Origin: Bradyrhizobium nivariense
Lineage (GTDB): Bacteria > Pseudomonadota > Alphaproteobacteria > Rhizobiales > Xanthobacteraceae
Direction: 5' to 3'
DNA: 64,000 bases
Assembly: GCF_029846715.1 (NCBI RefSeq)
Contig: NZ_JARVWW010000035.1
Span: 20,506-84,505, forward strand
In this document: positions 60,045 to 64,000 of the stretch, in pieces
Numbering within the stretch: the stretch's first letter is position 1
How the letters are laid out: the number at the start of each line of letters is the position of its first letter
Program-made: the position numbers and the translations under genes
The notes under the pieces: model-generated
Database searches by the model: none
What the model saw: only the letters and a program-made list of their open reading frames with translations
What the model was told of the DNA's origin: nothing

Positions 60045-62330
60045 GTGCGCCAGATCATACCATCGCATTGGAAGCAGAAGGTCCGGAATTTCTTCCTGGA
60101 CCTCGATGCGCGCATCGACTCCTCGCTGTTCTCCTCGGCCAAGGGCATCCGCGAGCTCTACGAGCGCTACTCGACCTTCATGGACCGCTTCTATGTCGGG
60201 CGGTGGAAGCGCTGGGTGTTCATCGAGCCGCTGTCGGAAGCTGCGACCCTCGGCCTCGGCGGGCTGGTGGTGATGCTGACGCTCGCCATCCCCGCCTTCC
60301 GCGAAACCGCGGACGAGGACTGGCTGAAGAAGTCCGACCTCGCGGTGTCCTTCCTCGACCGCTACGGCAACCCGATCGGCAGCCGCGGCATCAAGCACAA
60401 CGACTCGATCCCGCTGGAAGATTTTCCGGACGTGCTGATCAAGGCGACGCTTGCGACCGAGGACCGCCGCTTCTACGAGCATTTCGGCATCGACATCGCC
60501 GGTACCGCGCGCGCGCTCGTCACCAACGCCCAGGCCGGCGGCGTCCGCCAGGGCGGCTCCTCGATCACCCAGCAGCTCGCCAAGAACCTGTTCCTGAGCA
60601 ACGAGCGCACCATCGAGCGCAAGGTCAACGAGGCCTTTCTCGCGGTCTGGCTGGAATGGCGCCTGACCAAGAACGAGATTTTGAAGCTCTATCTCGACCG
60701 CGCCTATATGGGCGGCGGTACCTTCGGCGTCGACGGCGCCGCGCATTTCTACTTCAACAAGTCGGCACGTGACGTGACGCTTGCCGAAGCCGCGATGCTC
60801 GCCGGCCTGTTCAAGGCGCCGACCAAATACGCGCCTCACATCAACCTGCCCGCCGCGCGTGCCCGCGCCAACGTCGTGCTCGACAACCTCGTCGACGCCG
60901 GCTTCATGACCGAGGGCCAGGTGTTCGGCGCCCGCCGCAATCCCGCCTTCGCGGTCGACCGCCGCGACGAGGCGTCGCCGAACTACTATCTCGACTACGC
61001 CTTCGACGAGATGCGCAAGCTGGTCGACACCTTCCCGAAATCCTACACCGAGCGCGTCTTCGTGGTCCGTCTTGCGATCGACGCCAATGTGCAGAAGGCG
61101 GCGGAAGACGCGGTCGAGAACCAGCTGCGCCAGTTCGGCCGCGACTATCACGCGACGCAGGCCGCGACCGTCGTCTCCGATCTCGACGGCGGCATCCGCG
61201 CCATGGTCGGCGGCCGCGACTATGGCGCCAGCCAGTTCAACCGCGCCACCGACGCCTATCGCCAGCCGGGCTCGTCGTTCAAGCCTTACGTCTACACCAC
61301 CGCGCTCCTCAACGGCTTCACGCCGAATTCGATCGTGGTCGACGGCCCGGTCTGCATCGGCAATTGGTGCCCGCAGAACTATGGCCATTCCTATTCCGGC
61401 GCGGTGACGCTGACGCAGGCGATCACGCGCTCGATCAACGTGGTGCCGGTCAAGCTGTCGATCGCGATCGGCCAGAAGGAGCAGCCGAAGGCGCCGAACC
61501 CGGCCAAGATCGGCCGCGCCAAGATCGTCGAGGTCGCGCGCCGCTTCGGCCTCAAGGCGCCGCTGCCCGACACGCCGTCGCTGCCGATCGGCTCGGACGA
61601 AGTCACCGTGCTCGAGCACGCGGTGGCGTATGCGACCTTCCCCAACCGCGGCAAGGCCGTGACGCCGCATTCCGTGCTGGAAGTGCGCACCGGCGCGGGC
61701 GATCCGGTCTGGCGCTGGGACCGCGACGGGCCGAAGCCGCGCCAGGCGATCCCCGCCTCCGTGGCCTCCGACATGGCCGGCATGATGAGCCACGTCGTCA
61801 GCGAAGGCACCGCGCGCCGCGCAGCCCTCGACGGCATTCCGACCGCGGGCAAGACCGGCACGACGAATGCTTATCGCGACGCCTGGTTCGTCGGCTACAC
61901 CGGCAACTTCACCTGCGCGGTCTGGTACGGCAACGACGACTACTCGCCGACCAACCGCATGACCGGCGGCTCGCTGCCGGCGCAGACCTGGCACGACATC
62001 ATGGTCGCGGCGCATCAGGGTGTCGAGGTCCGGGAAATCGCCGGCATCGGCATGGGCCAGAAGCTGCCGCCCGAGCGGATCGCCAACGCGCAGGCCAATG
62101 CGGCGCCGAAGGTGCTGGAGACCAAGCCCGGTCCGCCGCCCGTGCTGACCAAGCGCGGCGCCGACGTTTTGGTGCGTGTCGAGAAGCTGCTGGATGACGC
62201 GGCCAGGACCGCGACCAAATCGGCCGCCACTGACCAGCAAGCCAAGCCGGCATCGTCCACGAGCGCGCTCGCCTTCCCGCAGAACTATGCGGAAGAGAAT
62301 GCGAACGCATCCGCCCCGCGCAAGAACTGA
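60045..62330 (+). CDS. Class A penicillin-binding protein (PBP1A/1C-type)
   Basis: A 761-residue bifunctional peptidoglycan synthase. The start is GTG 60045. A transmembrane segment lies at ~68-85. The GT51 transglycosylase has ATEDRRFYEHFGID and GGSSITQQLAKNLFLSNERT. The transpeptidase has the SXXK serine in PGSSFKP, an SIN motif (TRSINVVPVK), and KTG in TAGKTGTTNAYRDAWF. The C-terminus is a ~90-residue Ala/Lys-rich tail. It polymerises and crosslinks peptidoglycan at the outer face of the inner membrane. Confidence 0.93.
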   Translation: MRQIIPSHWKQKVRNFFLDLDARIDSSLFSSAKGIRELYERYSTFMDRFYVGRWKRWVFIEPLSEAATLGLGGLVVMLTLAIPAFRETADEDWLKKSDLAVSFLDRYGNPIGSRGIKHNDSIPLEDFPDVLIKATLATEDRRFYEHFGIDIAGTARALVTNAQAGGVRQGGSSITQQLAKNLFLSNERTIERKVNEAFLAVWLEWRLTKNEILKLYLDRAYMGGGTFGVDGAAHFYFNKSARDVTLAEAAMLAGLFKAPTKYAPHINLPAARARANVVLDNLVDAGFMTEGQVFGARRNPAFAVDRRDEASPNYYLDYAFDEMRKLVDTFPKSYTERVFVVRLAIDANVQKAAEDAVENQLRQFGRDYHATQAATVVSDLDGGIRAMVGGRDYGASQFNRATDAYRQPGSSFKPYVYTTALLNGFTPNSIVVDGPVCIGNWCPQNYGHSYSGAVTLTQAITRSINVVPVKLSIAIGQKEQPKAPNPAKIGRAKIVEVARRFGLKAPLPDTPSLPIGSDEVTVLEHAVAYATFPNRGKAVTPHSVLEVRTGAGDPVWRWDRDGPKPRQAIPASVASDMAGMMSHVVSEGTARRAALDGIPTAGKTGTTNAYRDAWFVGYTGNFTCAVWYGNDDYSPTNRMTGGSLPAQTWHDIMVAAHQGVEVREIAGIGMGQKLPPERIANAQANAAPKVLETKPGPPPVLTKRGADVLVRVEKLLDDAARTATKSAATDQQAKPASSTSALAFPQNYAEENANASAPRKN

Positions 62331-62339
62331 TCGAAACAA

Positions 62340-62918
62340 GTGCGGCTGATCCTGACCACATTGACGGCCCTTCTGCTCGCAACCGTGGTGGGCGTCGGCG
62401 CGACCTGGATGACGACGACGCGCGGCACCGAGATCGGCGCGCTGACCATCGGCCCCTGGACCGCCCGCCCGCGCACCGGCACCGCCGACGTCGATCCCTA
62501 TTCGCGCGCCACCATCGTGCGCAACGGCGAGCTGCCGATCGGCACCGGCGACGGCGTCGCCTTCACCGCAACCGCGGACGACAGGAAGAAGGCGCTCGAC
62601 GGCCGCTGCGACGTCGTGGTCTCCGGGGTGACGCCGCCGGCACGGTTCTGGACGCTGACGCTCTACGACCGCAAGGGTCATCTCGTCCCCAATTCGCTGC
62701 AGCGCTATGGCTTCACCAGCCAGGAGATCTTGCGGCAGTCCGACGGCTCGTTCGAGATCCGCATCGCCTCGCGCTCGCGCGCCGGCAACTGGCTGCCGAC
62801 CGGCGGCATCGAGCGCTACGCGCTGATGCTGCGGCTCTATGACACCCCGGTCGGCGTCGCGACGCGCACCCAGCGCGATGCACCGATGCCCACCATCACG
62901 ACGGCGGGCTGCTCATGA
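62340..62918 (+). CDS. DUF1214-family exported protein
   Basis: 192 residues starting at GTG 62340 with an N-terminal signal or anchor (MRLILTTLTALLLATVVGVGA). The rest has WTARPRTGTADVDPYSRATI, FWTLTLYDRKGHLVPNSLQRYGF and SFEIRIASRSRAGNWLPTGG, typical of DUF1214. Ten bases separate it from the PBP gene, and it overlaps the DUF1254 gene by 4 bp (ATGA), so the pair is an operon with the PBP gene. The family's biochemical role is not established. Confidence 0.88.
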   Translation: MRLILTTLTALLLATVVGVGATWMTTTRGTEIGALTIGPWTARPRTGTADVDPYSRATIVRNGELPIGTGDGVAFTATADDRKKALDGRCDVVVSGVTPPARFWTLTLYDRKGHLVPNSLQRYGFTSQEILRQSDGSFEIRIASRSRAGNWLPTGGIERYALMLRLYDTPVGVATRTQRDAPMPTITTAGCS

Positions 62919-63499
62919 TCCGCCTGTTGTTCACCATCGTTGCCGGCGTGGTGTTGGGCCTCGTGGTCCATCTCGTCAGCGTGCTGGCGCTGCCGCGGAT
63001 CGCGACGCAGGACGCCTATTCGCGGCTGACGCCGATGACCAAGCTCAACGGCGTCACGCAGCTTCCCCTCGCCGATCCCAACACCTCGCCGATGCCGTTC
63101 ATGGACCCGGCCTTTGCGCTCGCGATCTGCCGCTACGACCTGTCGAACGGACCGATCAAGCTGACGGTGCCCGTCAGCCAGGCCTACACCTCGGTGTCGT
63201 TCTACACCCGCAACGAGATCGCCTACTACGCCATCAACGACCGCTCGGCCGGCAAGAAGGTGATCGAGCTCGACCTGATGACCGAGCCGCAGCACGACGA
63301 GCTGCCCGAGGACGAAGAGATCACCGCGGCCGACCGCCTGATCATCGATTCCCCGACTACCACCGGCCTGATCGTGATGAAGGCCCTCGCCGCCGAGCCC
63401 GGCCTGATGCCGCAGGCGCAAGGCTCGCTTGCTGCCGCGAGCTGCGGACCGCAGACCGAGCCGCCCGCCAAGGCCGAAGCGCCGCGCGGCCGGCGCTGA
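62915..63499 (+). CDS. DUF1254-family exported protein
   Basis: 194 residues with an N-terminal signal or anchor (MIRLLFTIVAGVVLGLVVHLV). It continues RIATQDAYSRLTPMTKLNGVTQLPLADP, FMDPAFALAICRYDLSNGPIKLTVPV and SVSFYTRNEIAYYAINDR, the DUF1254 pattern. Its start overlaps the DUF1214 stop codon. The pair is commonly found together; in some proteins the two domains are fused. The role is unknown, perhaps envelope related. Confidence 0.88.
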   Translation: MIRLLFTIVAGVVLGLVVHLVSVLALPRIATQDAYSRLTPMTKLNGVTQLPLADPNTSPMPFMDPAFALAICRYDLSNGPIKLTVPVSQAYTSVSFYTRNEIAYYAINDRSAGKKVIELDLMTEPQHDELPEDEEITAADRLIIDSPTTTGLIVMKALAAEPGLMPQAQGSLAAASCGPQTEPPAKAEAPRGRR

Positions 63500-64000
63500 C
63501 GCGCGCCGCTTCGGCAAGCCGCAAAAACAAAAAGTGCGAAAACAACCCCATGCACAGTAGCGGGGGCATTGAAATCATTTGTAATTCTGAGCTCGTGCCG
63601 AGCACCCAGTCTCGGACCAAGGCGGCCATGCCAGAGCGCCGCGCCGTTCAGCTTTGACACGTCGGGCAAAACACTGGCACAATGCCACTATCGAGAATTC
63701 GTTGAGCCCGCGCGGAGAAATCCGCCGCGGGTTTTTTCATGCCGGAGCAGGTGCCATGATCGAGGTATCTCTATCGTTCCCCACAAGTTGGATCAGCCTC
63801 CTTGATCAGCGTCCGGCAGCCCAGCTTCCGCTTTCGGCCGTAGCGGACATAGTCGTGCTACAAGCTGATGGCAGCTTTTGACCCAGGCTGTGTAAAAACG
63901 CGGCTCCGCATCACCTCCATGCGACGAAGGCGGCCGTCGGTGTCGCTATTGAGTTCGCTGCCCGCGCCTCACGCCCGCATGGCTGCCAGCAATGGCTCGA
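63500..64000. other. Non-coding right end of the window
   Basis: Nothing I can support as a gene in these 501 bp apart from the terminator at 63707-63737. A short frame from 63754 has no family pattern. The phrase GGCTGTGTAAAAACGCG at 63886-63902 resembles ends of insertion-sequence remnants but is not enough to call one. Confidence 0.4.
63707..63737 (+). terminator. Rho-independent terminator
   Basis: CCCGCGCGGA and TCCGCCGCGGG pair (one bulge) around GAAA, followed at once by TTTTTT. It is about 200 bp after the DUF1254 gene and probably ends the PBP-DUF1214-DUF1254 transcript, or that of an unseen small RNA starting in the 63500-63700 gap. Confidence 0.8.

Noticed and set aside
59913..62681. 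Long open frame (922 codons) on the minus strand opposite the PBP gene
   Set aside because: It is Arg/Gly/His/Asp-rich with no family pattern, typical of antisense shadows in GC-rich DNA. The plus strand carries all PBP motifs.
63882..64000. Possible insertion-sequence edge at the right end
   Set aside because: Only a short resemblance (GGCTGTGTAAAAACGCG); no transposase frame or paired inverted repeat is visible inside the window.

Overview
The window looks like chromosomal DNA of a Bradyrhizobium-type alphaproteobacterium (Nitrobacteraceae, Rhizobiales). The evidence is high GC, the gene order feuP-feuQ-(two unknowns)-ccmI-ccmE-ccmF-ccmH-degP-response regulator, a Ku gene, many small proteins of types seen in Bradyrhizobium, and short palindromic repeats typical of Rhizobiales. 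Names rest on reading motifs and family resemblance by eye; no database was searched.

Left part, about 1-24.6 kb: a surface-polysaccharide locus. At the edge is a type I secretion ABC transporter (C-terminus outside the window) with two tandem degenerate C39-like domains. Just upstream of it, on the same strand, is a modular GH16 glycanase without a signal peptide, its likely cargo. Next come sugar-nucleotide genes (GalE, an ExoB-like epimerase, UDP-glucuronate decarboxylase), a GT2 and an exported GH5 hydrolase, all on the minus strand. Two tiny paralogous genes sit among them and share an 87-bp leader. A plus-strand run follows: an internally deleted ATP-grasp gene, a GINT1-like sugar transferase, an FAD oxidoreductase, GT2, GT4, a large polytopic membrane protein, a DUF1616-like membrane protein, GT4 and a Wzx-type flippase. 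Facing them on the minus strand are a methyltransferase and an ExoF-type export protein. The neighbours fit one pathway: make UDP-Gal/UDP-Xyl/UDP-Ara, assemble and modify a lipid-linked repeat, flip it, export it, and trim it with secreted GH16 and GH5 enzymes.

Middle part, 24.8-31.5 kb: envelope and accessory genes. These are a coiled-coil repeat protein with a Sel1-like tail, an orphan TAXI-type binding protein translationally coupled to a TagO/VasI-like protein, a DsrE-like protein, a cupin, and several small Bradyrhizobium-type proteins including a 54-residue helix-turn-helix protein. The part ends at a histidine-kinase gene cut after its first ~29 codons, which looks like a rearrangement breakpoint.

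Right part, 31.5-64 kb: mostly core genes. It holds an OmpR-type regulator, DegP, the cytochrome c maturation operon, FeuQ/FeuP, Ku, an orphan Flp pilin, a small glycosyltransferase/methyltransferase cluster (45.7-50.6 kb), a ThDP-dependent enzyme, a histidine kinase with five GAF-like repeats, an MFS exporter, a cysteine-cluster protein, a class A penicillin-binding protein, and a DUF1214/DUF1254 pair. Two copies of a ~110-bp repeat, one with perfect 17-bp inverted arms, flank the glycosyltransferase cluster. No tRNA, rRNA, CRISPR array or intact insertion sequence was recognised.
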